A stretch of 64,000 bases of DNA from CAZDKK01 sp964506245 (lineage in GTDB: Bacteria; Eisenbacteria; RBG-16-71-46; CAIMUX01; WJJG01). The position numbers and the translations under genes were made by a program. The notes beneath the pieces are model-generated. The model did not search any database, was not told where the DNA came from, and saw nothing but the letters and a program-made list of their open reading frames with translations. The stretch spans positions 124,001 through 188,000 of the forward strand of contig CAZDKK010000001.1 of assembly GCA_964506245.1 (NCBI GenBank), in the 5' to 3' direction. The first letter of the stretch is position 1. Each line of letters starts with the position of its first letter. This document shows positions 7,838 to 17,255 of the stretch, piece by piece.

Positions 7838-9841
7838 ATGATCGAGAATACCCGCGTGGGGGTGTACATCTGCCATTGTGGCAGCAACATCGCCGGCGTC
7901 GTGGACGTGGCCGAGGTGGCGAAGTGGGCCGCGGGACTGCCGCACGTCGCGACCAGCCAGGACTACAAGTTCATGTGCTCCAGTCTGGGGCAGGAATTGA
8001 TCGAGAAGGACATCAAGGAGCACGGCGTCAATCGTGTGGTCGTGGCCTCGTGCAGCCCACACCTGCACGAACCGACCTTCCGCAACGCCTGCGCCCGCGC
8101 CGGCCTGAATCCGTATCTGTTCGAGATGGCGAACATCCGGGAACAGGACTCCTGGGTCACGACCGACAAGGCCGAAGCCACCAAGAAGGCCAAGGCCCTG
8201 GTGGCTGCAGCGGTGAGCCGCGTCGTTCATCAGGAGGCGCTCAACTCGCTCTTCGTCCCGATCGATCCGAACGTGCTCGTCGTGGGGGGCGGTGTTACCG
8301 GGATCCAGGCGGCGCTGGAAGTCGCCAACAGCGGCCACAAGGTCTACCTGGTCGAGCGCGAGCCCTCCCTGGGCGGGCACATGGCCCAGTTCGACAAGAC
8401 CTTCCCCACGCTCGACTGCTCGGCCTGCATCCTGACGCCCAAGATGTTCGACGCGGGCAATCACAAGAACATCGAGCTGCTGACCTGGAGCGAGATCGAG
8501 AAGGTCGAAGGCTACATCGGTAACTTCACCGTCACGATCCGCAAGCGCGCCCGCTACGTGGACGAGAGCAAGTGCAACGGCTGCGGCGTCTGCCAGGAGA
8601 AGTGCCCCACCAAGGTGGTCGATGAGGTCTTCGAGGCCGGGTTGGGGTACCGCAAGGCCGTCTACGTTCCTTTTCCGCAAGCCGTGCCCAAGTACCCGGT
8701 GATCGACCGCGAGAACTGCAACTTCTTCAAGAAGGGCGTCTGCAAGCTCTGCGAGAAGTTCTGCCCAACCGGTGCGATCAAGTACGACCAGCAGGATACG
8801 CTGATGACGGTCAAGGTGGGGAACATCATCCTTGCCACGGGATACGACCTGTTCGACGCACGCCGCATCCCCCAGTACGGTTTTGGGCGGCTCCCGAACG
8901 TCTTTACCAGTCTGGAGTTCGAGCGCATGACCAACGCTGCCGGACCAACCGGTGGGAAGGTCCTGCTGCGCGACGGCGTCACGCAGCCCAAGAGCGTCGC
9001 CATCATCCACTGCGTGGGCAGCCGCGATCGCAACTACAACAACTATTGCTCGGCCATCTGCTGCATGCAGTCACTCAAGTTCGCCCACCTGGTCGGTGAA
9101 AAGACGGGCGCAGATGTCTACCAGTGCTATATCGACATCCGGACGCCGGCCAAGGCCTACGATGAGTTCTACCAGCGCATCATCAACGAAGGCGTACACT
9201 TCATCCGCGGACGCGTGGCCGAGATCACCGATGCCGCGCGCGAGACGGGAGAAGAAGGCAAGACGATCGTCCAGGTCGAAGACACGCTGATCGGGAAGCA
9301 GAGGCGGCTCGCGGTCGACATGGTGGTGCTCTCCGCCGGCCTCCAGGCGCGCGCCGACGCGAAGGAAGTCGGCAAGAAGTTTGGCATCTCCTGCAGCGCC
9401 GATGCCTGGTTCATCGAGAAGCACCCGAAGCTCGACCCCGTGGCGACGATGACCGACGGGGTCTTCGTCGCCGGCGCCTGCCAGGGACCCAAGGACATCC
9501 CGGCCTCGGTAGCCCAAGGTGCAGCCGCCGCAGCCCGGGTGCTTTCCATCATCGGCCAGGGTCAGATCGAGATCGAGGCGGCCACCGCGATTGTCGACGA
9601 GACCTCCTGCGTGGGGTGCAAGGAGTGCATCCCATCCTGCCCCTACACAGCCATCGAGTTCCTCGAAGACAAGCAGAAAGCACATGTGGTCGAGGCGTTG
9701 TGCAAGGGATGTGGGACCTGCGTCGGCACCTGCCTGTCGAAGTCGATCCGCCTGCGGCACTTCACCGATGAGCAGCTGGTGGCCGAGATGATCGGCGCGA
9801 TGGAGACGATGAAGAGCTATGAAACAGCGGAGGTGCGATGA
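7838..9841 (+). CDS. hdrA: Heterodisulfide reductase subunit A-like FAD/iron-sulfur protein
   Basis: The flavoprotein that performs electron bifurcation in HdrABC complexes. The 667-residue product begins with the HdrA N-terminal region (VYICHCGSNIAGVVD). The FAD-binding Rossmann motif VVGGGVTGIQAALEVANSG follows at about 147-165, then the cysteine stretch LDCSACILTPKM near 190. A ferredoxin-like insert carries CNGCGVCQEKCP and CKLCEKFCP (about 245-315), and a C-terminal pair CVGCKECIPSCP / CKGCGTCVGTC lies after residue 590. This is the short bacterial type with a C-terminal ferredoxin domain and no fused extra FAD/NADH domain. TAGGAGG precedes the ATG. It overlaps mvhD, so a stable HdrABC-MvhD complex is likely. 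Confidence 0.93.
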   Translation: MIENTRVGVYICHCGSNIAGVVDVAEVAKWAAGLPHVATSQDYKFMCSSLGQELIEKDIKEHGVNRVVVASCSPHLHEPTFRNACARAGLNPYLFEMANIREQDSWVTTDKAEATKKAKALVAAAVSRVVHQEALNSLFVPIDPNVLVVGGGVTGIQAALEVANSGHKVYLVEREPSLGGHMAQFDKTFPTLDCSACILTPKMFDAGNHKNIELLTWSEIEKVEGYIGNFTVTIRKRARYVDESKCNGCGVCQEKCPTKVVDEVFEAGLGYRKAVYVPFPQAVPKYPVIDRENCNFFKKGVCKLCEKFCPTGAIKYDQQDTLMTVKVGNIILATGYDLFDARRIPQYGFGRLPNVFTSLEFERMTNAAGPTGGKVLLRDGVTQPKSVAIIHCVGSRDRNYNNYCSAICCMQSLKFAHLVGEKTGADVYQCYIDIRTPAKAYDEFYQRIINEGVHFIRGRVAEITDAARETGEEGKTIVQVEDTLIGKQRRLAVDMVVLSAGLQARADAKEVGKKFGISCSADAWFIEKHPKLDPVATMTDGVFVAGACQGPKDIPASVAQGAAAAARVLSIIGQGQIEIEAATAIVDETSCVGCKECIPSCPYTAIEFLEDKQKAHVVEALCKGCGTCVGTCLSKSIRLRHFTDEQLVAEMIGAMETMKSYETAEVR

Positions 9842-10248
9842 TGTACGAGCCCAAGATCATCGGGTTCCTATGCAACTGGTGCTCGTATCGCGGCGCTGAT
9901 ACGGCCGGGATGGCTCGTCTGAAGTACCCGCCCAATGTGAAGATCGTGCGGGTACCCTGCAGCGGCCGGATCTCGCCGGAGTTGGTGCTGCGCACTTTCC
10001 GCGAGGGGGCCGATGGTGTGATGGTCCTGGGCTGTCACATCGGCGACTGCCACTACGCGACCGGGAACCACCGCACGGCCAAGCGCATGCCCGTCCTCAA
10101 GAAGCTGTTGGAGTACAGCGGCATCGATCCTGAACGGCTCTACATCAACTGGGTGTCGGCGGCTGAGGGCGAGAAGTTCGCCACGGTCATTCAGGAGTTC
10201 ACCGACAGAATCAAGGCCATGCCACCCTTCATGGAGGTGATGGGATGA
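9838..10248 (+). CDS. mvhD: MvhD-like 2Fe-2S electron-transfer subunit
   Basis: In methanogens MvhD bridges the electron-donating enzyme (hydrogenase or formate dehydrogenase) to HdrA. The 136-residue protein matches the family over its length: FLCNWCSYRGAD at the N-terminus, VRVPCSGRI, GADGVMVLGCHIGDCHYATGN and INWVSAAEGEKF. The cysteine set for the [2Fe-2S] cluster is present. Two consecutive ATGs (9838, 9841) overlap the hdrA stop; GGAGG at 9829-9833 favours the second, but both are possible. No mvhA/mvhG hydrogenase genes are nearby. The donor here is most likely the downstream Fe/S protein and FdhA. Confidence 0.92.
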   Translation: MMYEPKIIGFLCNWCSYRGADTAGMARLKYPPNVKIVRVPCSGRISPELVLRTFREGADGVMVLGCHIGDCHYATGNHRTAKRMPVLKKLLEYSGIDPERLYINWVSAAEGEKFATVIQEFTDRIKAMPPFMEVMG

Positions 10249-11069
10249 GTGACCGCCTGCCCGCTCTGCGCCAGGCCATCGAGAAGCTCCTGCCTGAGGT
10301 CGACGGCGTGCTTGCTCTGAAGGCGGGACCCGCAGGCATCGTCGCCCCGCACCTCTTCGTCAAGGAGCGCGCGCAGCAGTTGGATGCGCTGGCCATCTGG
10401 CCCAAGGAGCCCGTGCCCGATCTGCTGAAGAAGATCCTCAAGGCCCACCCGACGGCGAAACTCGCCATCGTCTGTCGCCGCTGCGAGGAGCGTGGCGTCG
10501 TCGAGATGTCAAAACACGCGCAGATCGACCTGGCCAACGTCACACTCATCGGATTGCAGTGCACGCGTGATGAGGCGGTCTTCTGTCGGTGCAACAAGCC
10601 GGCCACGATTCACGCGAAGATCACGGTCGGCACGCCGATCGAGGGCGTGCCCGACCAGGTGACCGAGGACTTTCTCAAGAAGAGCCAGGCCGAACGCCTG
10701 GCGTTCTGGAAGGAGCAGTTCCTCCACTGCATCAAGTGCTACGGCTGTCGCAACATCTGCCCACAGTGCTTCTGCAACGTCTGTGCCCTGGAGGACGAGA
10801 CGTGGGTGGAGACCGGCCGGCTGCCGATGCCCGCGCCGCCGATGTACCATCTCGTTCGCGCAATGCACATGACCGCCAAATGCGTGGCTTGCCGCGAATG
10901 CGAGGAGACCTGTCCGGCGGGGATCCCGCTGGCGATCCACTTCCGCCTGATCGCCCGCGATGTCGAAGAGATGTTCAAGTATGAGACCGGTGCCGTGATC
11001 GAACAGCTGCCGCCGCAACTCCTGGTTTTGGAGGAAGGCGAATACGAGCGCACCGGATTGCCTCACTAA
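10245..11069 (+). CDS. Iron-sulfur protein linking formate dehydrogenase to MvhD/Hdr (FdhB/FrhB-like)
   Basis: A 274-residue soluble protein. The N-terminal half (VCRRCEERGVVEMS, IGLQCTRDEAVFCRC) resembles the N-terminal region of FrhB/FdhB-type proteins. The C-terminal half holds a cysteine-dense segment CIKCYGCRNICPQCFCNVC and a 4Fe-4S motif CVACRECEETCPAG, so at least two clusters are expected. No flavin motif is evident to me. Its start overlaps the mvhD stop (ATGA), and 11 bases separate it from fdhA. The position suggests that it carries electrons from FdhA to MvhD. The family name is tentative; the electron-transfer role is well supported by the cysteine motifs and operon context. Confidence 0.75.
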   Translation: MSDRLPALRQAIEKLLPEVDGVLALKAGPAGIVAPHLFVKERAQQLDALAIWPKEPVPDLLKKILKAHPTAKLAIVCRRCEERGVVEMSKHAQIDLANVTLIGLQCTRDEAVFCRCNKPATIHAKITVGTPIEGVPDQVTEDFLKKSQAERLAFWKEQFLHCIKCYGCRNICPQCFCNVCALEDETWVETGRLPMPAPPMYHLVRAMHMTAKCVACRECEETCPAGIPLAIHFRLIARDVEEMFKYETGAVIEQLPPQLLVLEEGEYERTGLPH

Positions 11070-11080
11070 AGGAGGACGCG

Positions 11081-13138
11081 ATGATCGATTGCACAAGTGT
11101 CTTGAGCACCTGCCCGTACTGCGGGACGGGGTGTGGGCTCCACCTCCAGGTGCTCGACGGTCGGCTGATCGGAACGCTGCCGGCCAAGACTCACCCCATC
11201 AGCGAGGGGGGATTGTGCATCAAGGGCTGGAACGCCCATGAATTCGTCTGCCACGAGGACCGGCTGCGGAAGCCGCTGATCCGCAAGAACGGCCAGTTGG
11301 TCGAGGCCGAGTGGGACGAGGCGCTGACGCTGGTCGCGAAGAGGCTCGGGGCCATCAAGGCCGAGAGCGGGCCGGACAGCATCGCCGTGCTCTCCTCCGC
11401 CAAGTGCACCAACGAAGAGAACTACATCCTGCAGAAGTTCGCCCGCGCGGTGGTCGGCACCAACAACGTCGACCACTGCGCCCGTCTCTGACACGCGCCC
11501 ACGGTGGCCGGTCTGGCCGCCGCCTTTGGGAGTGGCGCGATGACGAATTCCATCCCGGAGTTCGAGGCGGACACGAACTGCTTCCTGATCATCGGCTCCA
11601 ACACCAGCGAGGGCCATCCGCTGATCGCCACGCGCATCCTCAAGGGCCAGAGCCGCGGTGCGAAGGTGATCGTCCTGGACCCGCGCCAGAATCAGATCGG
11701 GCGCTGGGCTGACCTCTTCGTGCACTTCAAGCCGGGCACGGACGTGGCGCTCTTCAACGGCCTGATGAACGTGATCATCGCCGAGGGTCTGGCGGACGAG
11801 CCCTACATCGCTGCCCGGACCGAGAGCTTTGATGAGCTGAAGGCCATGGTGGCCAAGTACACGCCCGAGAAGGTCGCCGAGATCACGGAGGTGCCCGCGG
11901 ACACGCTGCGTGAAGTCGCCCGCACCTACGCGAAGAACAAACCGGGGGCGATCATCTACGCGATGGGCATCACCCAGCACACGACCGGCGTGGACAACGT
12001 CAAGTCGGTGGCGAATCTCGCCATGCTCTGCGGCAATCTGGGCATCCCCGGCGGCGGCGTCAATCCGCTGCGCGGGCAGAACAATGTCCAGGGGGCCTGC
12101 GACATGGGCGGGTTGCCCAACGTCTATCCGGGCTATCAGACGGTCACCTCCGAGGAGGTGCAGAAGAAGTTCAAGGATGCCTGGGGCTCAACGGCATCGC
12201 TCAAGGTGGGGCTGACGGTGACGGAGATGGTCAGCCTGGCGGAGCAGAAGGAGGTGCGTGCGCTCTACGTGATGGCCGAGAACCCGATGCTCTCGGACCC
12301 GGACATCACCCACGTCCGCCACTGCCTAGAGGCCACGGAATTCCTGGTCGTGCAGGACATCTTCCTGACGGAGACCGCGGCACTCGCCCACGTGGTTCTG
12401 CCAGGGGTGACCTTTGCAGAGAAGGACGGCACCTTCACGAACACCGAGCGGCGCGTCCAGCGCGTGCGCAAGGCCATCGAGCCGGTCGGCCAGGCCCGCC
12501 AGGATTGGGAGATCGTCTGCCAGATCGCCAAGAAGATGAGTGCCTCGGGATTCGACTTCACTTCGGCCCAGCAAATCATGGAGGAGGCCGCGCGGCTCAC
12601 CCCGAGCTACGCGGGGGTCACCTACGAGCGATTGGAGAAGCTTGGATCCTTGCAGTGGCCTTGCCCGAACGCGGAGCACCCGGGCACTCCCTACTTGCAC
12701 AAGGACAAGTTCGCCCGAGGCATGGGCAAGTTCTTCCCGCTGGAGTACAAGGATCCGGCGGAGCTGCCAGACGCCGAGTACCCGTTCATCCTGACGACCG
12801 GGCGGATCATGTTCCACTACCACACCGGCACGATGACGCGCCGCTCGAAGAAGCTGGAGAGCGAGGTTTCGGAGGCGTACGTAGAGATCAGTCCCGCGGA
12901 CGCGACGAAAATCGGTCTGAACGGTCACCGACGGGTGCGTGTCGCGAGTCGGCGCGGAGAGATCGAGGTCGGCGTGCGCATTTCGAAGGGCATCAAGCCC
13001 GGTGTCGTCTTTATCCCCTTTCACTTCGCCGAGGCGGCGGCGAACGTGCTGACCCATGCCGCCATCGACCCGGTCGCAAAGATCCCGGAGTACAAGGTGT
13101 GCGCCGTCAAGATCGTCCTGACGGAACCCAAGAAGTGA
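11081..13138 (+). CDS. fdhA: Selenocysteine-containing formate dehydrogenase, catalytic alpha subunit
   Basis: Oxidises formate to CO2 at a Mo/W-bis-MGD centre. Reading TGA 11489-11491 as selenocysteine gives 685 residues, close to E. coli FdhH (715). Sec is residue 137 in NVDHCARL-U-HAPTVAGLA, the exact context of the catalytic Sec in FdhH (U140). The N-terminus binds one 4Fe-4S cluster (CPYCGTGCGL...GGLCIKGW). The molybdopterin region shows IIGSNTSEGHP and VLDPRQNQ, and the C-terminal domain ends with the ASRRGEIEV and FIPFHF segments. The frame continues unchanged on both sides of the TGA, with family homology throughout, so it is not a nonsense mutation. AAAGGAGG precedes the ATG. No N-terminal 2Fe-2S or NADH-type extension is present, which suits an Hdr-linked enzyme. 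Confidence 0.95.
11492..11530 (+). promoter_or_regulatory. Bacterial SECIS element of fdhA
   Basis: Directly after the TGA, CGGTGGCC (11502-11509) pairs with GGCCGCCG (11515-11522) as an 8-bp stem with one G-U pair. The apical loop is GGTCT (11510-11514). Position and loop match the E. coli fdhF SECIS, whose GGUC loop binds SelB. The element lies inside the coding sequence. Confidence 0.88.
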
Positions 13139-13145
13139 GGTGCGC

Positions 13146-13637
13146 ATGGATACTCGCAAGATCCTGACCTATGCATTGCAGCGGGAGCATGAGGGCAAGC
13201 GCTTCTTCGAAGAGAACGCCAAGCGCATGAGCAGCGCCGCCGCCGTCGGCGCCTTCAAGCGCCTTGCCGCCGAGGAGGAGCAGCACATCGTGTTCATCGA
13301 GAGCCAGCTCAAGCTCCTCGATGCGGGTAAGTCCCCCAGCGCCGAAGTGCCCGCGGCCATGAGTGGCGGCGACTTCTTCGCCGGCCGCGCGGCGGCCGAG
13401 AAGCTGGATCAGACCGTGGATGAGGCGATGGTCGCCGACCTGCCCGTGCTGCGCACGGCGTACCTCATCGAGCGCGACTTCGCCGAGTTCTACGAGATGT
13501 CCGCCAAGAAGGCGACCGGCGAGGCGCAACGGGTCCTCACCATGCTGGCCGCGTGGGAACGCGGTCACGAGGCGCTCTTCAAGGAACTCCACGACAAGGC
13601 GTTCGAGCAGTACGCGCAGATGCCGTGGGGGGGATGA
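13146..13637 (+). CDS. Ferritin-like / rubrerythrin-type diiron protein
   Basis: A 163-residue helical protein of the ferritin-like superfamily. The first half has the ExxH pairing typical of a diiron site (REHEGKRFFEENA, then AAEEEQHIVFIE). The second has ERDFAEFYEMSAKKA and WERGHEALFKEL, giving four helices with Glu/His ligands in the expected order. No rubredoxin CxxC domain is present, so it is not a full-length rubrerythrin. It starts eight bases after fdhA with a GAGGTG ribosome site and is probably in the same transcript. A likely role is protecting the oxygen-sensitive Mo/Se/FeS enzymes from peroxide or oxygen; that is inference from context. Confidence 0.8.
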   Translation: MDTRKILTYALQREHEGKRFFEENAKRMSSAAAVGAFKRLAAEEEQHIVFIESQLKLLDAGKSPSAEVPAAMSGGDFFAGRAAAEKLDQTVDEAMVADLPVLRTAYLIERDFAEFYEMSAKKATGEAQRVLTMLAAWERGHEALFKELHDKAFEQYAQMPWGG

Positions 13638-13776
13638 TCCCATCCGCCCGGCGGGACCGAGCGCCGCGCGGTGGGGCCGACGAAAAGCTTGCCTGGGGTA
13701 TTCTGAGGTGCTCTGATGCCCTCTCGAAGTTGTTGCAGGGCGCTGTACCAACCCTACAGGACTTGAGGAGTACGCT

Positions 13777-14676
13777 ATGAACGATCAACCCATTAGCTTC
13801 GATGACTTCCTACCCCCGGCCATGGCCGCGAAGGGGGAGGACCTGGGCGTAAGGAAGGCAGGCCTGCCAGTGTCGAAGATGTTCGTCCTGGCGATTCTGG
13901 CGGGCGCCTTCATCGCCATGGGGGCGATCTTCGCCACCACCGTGGGCGCGGGCAGCATCGCCATCAAAGACGCCGGCGGCGCCGCGGCCTTCTCCACCGG
14001 GTTGCCCTTCGGTGTGACCCGCCTGCTGGTGGGTCTCGTCTTTACCGTCGGCCTCATCCTGGTGGTAGTCGGCGGCTCCGAGCTGTTTACCGGCAACAAC
14101 CTGATCAGCATGGCCTATGCCAGCCGCAAGGTCAGCTTGGGCAGCCTGCTCCGCAATTGGGCGGTCGTCTATGTTGGCAACTTCGTGGGTTCGGTCCTCA
14201 CGGCCTACATTGTCTTCGTGGGTAAGCAGTACACTTTCGGTTCCGGGGCGATCGGGGTGACCGCCCTGGCCATCGGCGAGGGCAAGACTAGCTTCACCTT
14301 CATCCAGGCCGTGGCGCTGGGAATCATGTGCAACGCCTTGGTGTGCATGGCGGTCTGGTTGTGCTACAGCGCGCGCACCGTCACCGGCAAGATCCTGGCG
14401 ATCATCCCGCCGATCTCCTGCTTCGTGGCGGCTGGGTTCGAGCACAGCGTGGCCAACATGTACTTCATCCCGGCGGCGCTGTTCATCAAGGGCGGTGGCG
14501 ATCCCGCGTTCTTCCAGGCGATTGGCAAGACGCCCGAGTCGTATACCCATCTCACCTGGGGCAACTTCTTCGTCGGCAACCTGCTGCCGGTCACGATCGG
14601 CAACATCATCGGCGGCGCGGTGATGGTGGGGCTGGTCTACTGGTTCATCTATCTGCGCAAGGCGGCAGCGAAATAA
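13777..14676 (+). CDS. focA: Formate/nitrite transporter family channel (FocA-like)
   Basis: A 299-residue integral membrane protein with the six-helix FNT fold. Recognisable landmarks are SELFTGNNL after the third hydrophobic region, the pore segment around NALVCMAVWL, and the conserved pore histidine (H223) in AAGFEHSVANMYFIPAAL, as in FocA (H209 of E. coli). The N-terminal cytosolic leader is about 30 residues. The adjacent formate dehydrogenase points to formate, not nitrite, as the substrate. GAGGAG precedes the ATG. A 139-bp gap separates it from the ferritin-like gene, and a nested hairpin follows it, so it may have its own promoter. Directionality of transport cannot be read from the sequence. 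Confidence 0.92.
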   Translation: MNDQPISFDDFLPPAMAAKGEDLGVRKAGLPVSKMFVLAILAGAFIAMGAIFATTVGAGSIAIKDAGGAAAFSTGLPFGVTRLLVGLVFTVGLILVVVGGSELFTGNNLISMAYASRKVSLGSLLRNWAVVYVGNFVGSVLTAYIVFVGKQYTFGSGAIGVTALAIGEGKTSFTFIQAVALGIMCNALVCMAVWLCYSARTVTGKILAIIPPISCFVAAGFEHSVANMYFIPAALFIKGGGDPAFFQAIGKTPESYTHLTWGNFFVGNLLPVTIGNIIGGAVMVGLVYWFIYLRKAAAK

Positions 14677-14744
14677 CGCAGGGCCGGCCCTCGGGGCAGC
14701 CCCTCTATCTGCCGGCGGCTGATGCATGAGCCGGTCGGCTTCCA

Positions 14745-14795
14745 GTCGGCCGCTTGCGGCCGGGACTCCGGTCCCGCCAACCGCAAGCGGCCGAC
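14745..14795. terminator. Nested inverted-repeat terminator between focA and the convergent lipoprotein gene
   Basis: A perfect 15-bp inverted repeat (14745-14759 with 14781-14795, core GGCCGCTTGCGG) encloses a second 6-bp hairpin, CGGGAC/GTCCCG (14761-14766 with 14771-14776). It ends directly at the stop codon of the minus-strand gene and should serve both convergent genes. Confidence 0.7.
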
Positions 14796-16991
14796 CTAAT
14801 CCTGGTTCAGCCACATCAGGGCCTGGGAGAATGCCATCCGGGTCGCTTCCACGTCGAAGTAGTAAGGGTGGAACGAGAAGTTGACGATCTTCCCCCGATC
14901 TAGCCCCACGACCCGGTCTTCCTGCGATGCGAATGTCCGCCACGCAATCGGCCGCCCGTTGAGGTCGTGGCCGACATCGGTCCAGCAGCGCGCCGCGTAG
15001 ATCGGCTCGAGAGCCTCGTCCCGCTCGAACCAAGGCGTGACCCCCAGATCGCTCGAGGACGGCACGAGGCACTCGTAGTAGTGCGAGCCGCGGCCGCCTG
15101 GCGGGCCGCCCCAGCGTTCGTAGTCGAGCGGGATGTCGGGGTACGTCGGGTCGACGGCGACGGCCCGCACCAGCGACCGCCGGTCGCGGATGCGATCCTC
15201 GCCGCGCGGCTTGTCGACCGCGCCGCGCAGGTGCAGGTGCTGCCAGAGGAAGCCGAACTGGTTCCAGGCCTGGTCGGTGCTGAGGTCGTCGGGTCGCGGT
15301 TCCTTCGGCTCCGTGGCGCGCTCGGAGAAAGCCCCGGTGATCTTGGAGACGGGACCGACCCAGGTGTAGAGCAGCATGTTGCCGCCCGCCCCGACATAGC
15401 GCGAAAGCAGCATGTCGAGCGCCACGTGGGCCAGCCCTACGTCGTCGCCGCCGGCGCAATCCCAGATCACGGTCCGATACTCGCCCAGCGTGTTGAGGAA
15501 TCCGTCGGGGATCTCGAGTGCCGGCGAGGAGTTCTCGTCGGGGAACACATTGAACGTGCCGGGGGCCTCGCCCGGGGGCAGCCAATCGCTCATGCTGCTC
15601 AGCACGTCCGCGCGCCAGGCATCCTCCCGCGCATCATCGCAGGGCAGCCCGTCGGCGTAGGGACTCTGCGGGCGGCGGCGCTGGTCATCTACCACGAGGA
15701 ACTTCCGGGTGAACGAGAACTCGGCCACCACGACCTTGACCACGCACTTGGTCTCGGTCTCCCGGCGGTTGGAGATGTCGCGCATCTTCAGGTAGAAGTA
15801 ATGGACATTGGCCCCGTCGGAGTCGAATGACACCGTCTCCTGCATCTGGTCGCGTGGGGCCCAGCCGATCCAGCCGCCTACGCCATCCGTGGCGCGGAAG
15901 GGCTCGAGCGGATCCTCCGGGTCGGGGATGTCAAATCCGTAGTTGCACGGGCCTGGCTCCGATCCACTCGCCGAGGCGTCCGCCACCCACCTGAAGCGGA
16001 AGAGCTGGTTGGGCGCGACGGTGACCTCCCAAGGGGTACCGAAGACGGATGCGTCGAAGCGGTGGGCTCCCATCGAGGGTTCATAGATGACGACCGTGAT
16101 CAGGGCGTCACGGACCTTGAACAGCACCCAGTTGACGTTGCGGGCAAAGCCCCGTTCTGTCGCCCCCGCCTCATCGACGGCGCGGACCGCGAAGCCGTAG
16201 GAACCGCCCACCGACATGCCCTCGATCCACTGCTCGTGAACGGCGCCCGGGACGCGCTTCCAGGCGCGCTGCGCGGCGGCCAGGTAGCGGGGCTCGCCGG
16301 CGGGGAACTCGTTTTCGTCGGGTGCCAGCAGCAGGTTCGGGGACTCCTCGAACAGGCGTTTCACATCCGCCTCGCGCGTCGGATCGACGCCCGGGTCGGC
16401 CACATGCTTGAGCTCGTAGAAGGCCGGCGTCTTGTCGGCCGTCGACGCGTCGAGGTCGTCGCCGGACCAGGTCATGCGCAGGGTGGCCGCCCAGCGCGCG
16501 CCGTCGATCGGGGTGGGCTCCTCGAGGCTGCTCGTGGGGGCAATCGTGTGGGCGTTGAAGAAACGCGAATCGGGCTTGGACCGCAGATAGTGGTCGTCGA
16601 CCGAGCGGACGAAGAAGGTGTGCCACTCGGAGTACTGGTCACCCCCCGCAGCATTGCGCGCCTGGCAGAAGATCGTTTCCTCGAAATTGGTGGTGCGATG
16701 CCAGGCCTGCTCCGTGACGGTGTCGTCGACGGCCCACTCGAACCATCGGATCACGCCGTCGTCATCGGCGCCGAACCAGTAGAAGCGGACGTAGTTGCTC
16801 GTGTCGAGCGAGTCGGCCAGAACCCCGCCGGTGATGCGGACGACCGGGGCGATGTTCGGATCCCGACTTCCCGTGAAGTTGTCTTCGGGCATGAGCAAAC
16901 AGCCCGAGCCCAGCGCCGCCAGGACGACCGCGAGCGAGCATGTGCCGAGGACAAGACCCCGAACTGGTTTGTTTACAATATGTTGTGTCAT
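14796..16991 (-). CDS. Large secreted lipoprotein of unknown function
   Basis: A 731-residue exported protein. Starting at ATG 16991, the N-terminus has a basic end, a hydrophobic stretch (GLVLGTCSLAVVLAALGSG) and a Cys just after it, so a lipoprotein signal is likely although the lipobox is not perfect. The middle contains Ig/fibronectin-like stretches (VRFYWFGADDDG, SYGFAVRAVDEAG, HYFYLKMRD). A segment near residues 440-560 (FLVVDDQ, RTVIWDCAGGDD, LSRYVGAGGNMLLYTW) looks like the Rossmann-like 'what-is-on-the-date' region found in secreted FCB proteins. No catalytic motif is apparent. An in-frame upstream ATG exists but gives a poor signal peptide. Confidence 0.6.
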   Translation of the reverse strand: MTQHIVNKPVRGLVLGTCSLAVVLAALGSGCLLMPEDNFTGSRDPNIAPVVRITGGVLADSLDTSNYVRFYWFGADDDGVIRWFEWAVDDTVTEQAWHRTTNFEETIFCQARNAAGGDQYSEWHTFFVRSVDDHYLRSKPDSRFFNAHTIAPTSSLEEPTPIDGARWAATLRMTWSGDDLDASTADKTPAFYELKHVADPGVDPTREADVKRLFEESPNLLLAPDENEFPAGEPRYLAAAQRAWKRVPGAVHEQWIEGMSVGGSYGFAVRAVDEAGATERGFARNVNWVLFKVRDALITVVIYEPSMGAHRFDASVFGTPWEVTVAPNQLFRFRWVADASASGSEPGPCNYGFDIPDPEDPLEPFRATDGVGGWIGWAPRDQMQETVSFDSDGANVHYFYLKMRDISNRRETETKCVVKVVVAEFSFTRKFLVVDDQRRRPQSPYADGLPCDDAREDAWRADVLSSMSDWLPPGEAPGTFNVFPDENSSPALEIPDGFLNTLGEYRTVIWDCAGGDDVGLAHVALDMLLSRYVGAGGNMLLYTWVGPVSKITGAFSERATEPKEPRPDDLSTDQAWNQFGFLWQHLHLRGAVDKPRGEDRIRDRRSLVRAVAVDPTYPDIPLDYERWGGPPGGRGSHYYECLVPSSSDLGVTPWFERDEALEPIYAARCWTDVGHDLNGRPIAWRTFASQEDRVVGLDRGKIVNFSFHPYYFDVEATRMAFSQALMWLNQD

Positions 16992-17255
16992 TCTCGCATC
17001 GACCGATCTTGGCAGAGGCAGCCGCCCGAAGTCAGTCCGGGGATGCTGCCACAACGGGCGGCAGTTGTCTACCGGGCGCGACCGGACCGGGGAGCAGGGC
17101 GCATCGCTGCCCGCCCATCTGCCCGCCCACCTGCCTCCCAGCCCCCCAGTCTAGGATCCCTCGCTGGTCTGCGGGAGGTGGCGTTGGTATCCTCATTCCG
17201 ATCCGCCACGGGTGATTCCTGACCCATAACCCTTGCTAAGAGGAGGATCTGCACC

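Noticed and set aside
11081..11491. fdhA as two separate genes or a pseudogene broken at TGA 11489-11491
   Set aside because: The frame and homology continue unchanged across the TGA, the position equals the FdhH selenocysteine, and a SECIS-like hairpin follows immediately.
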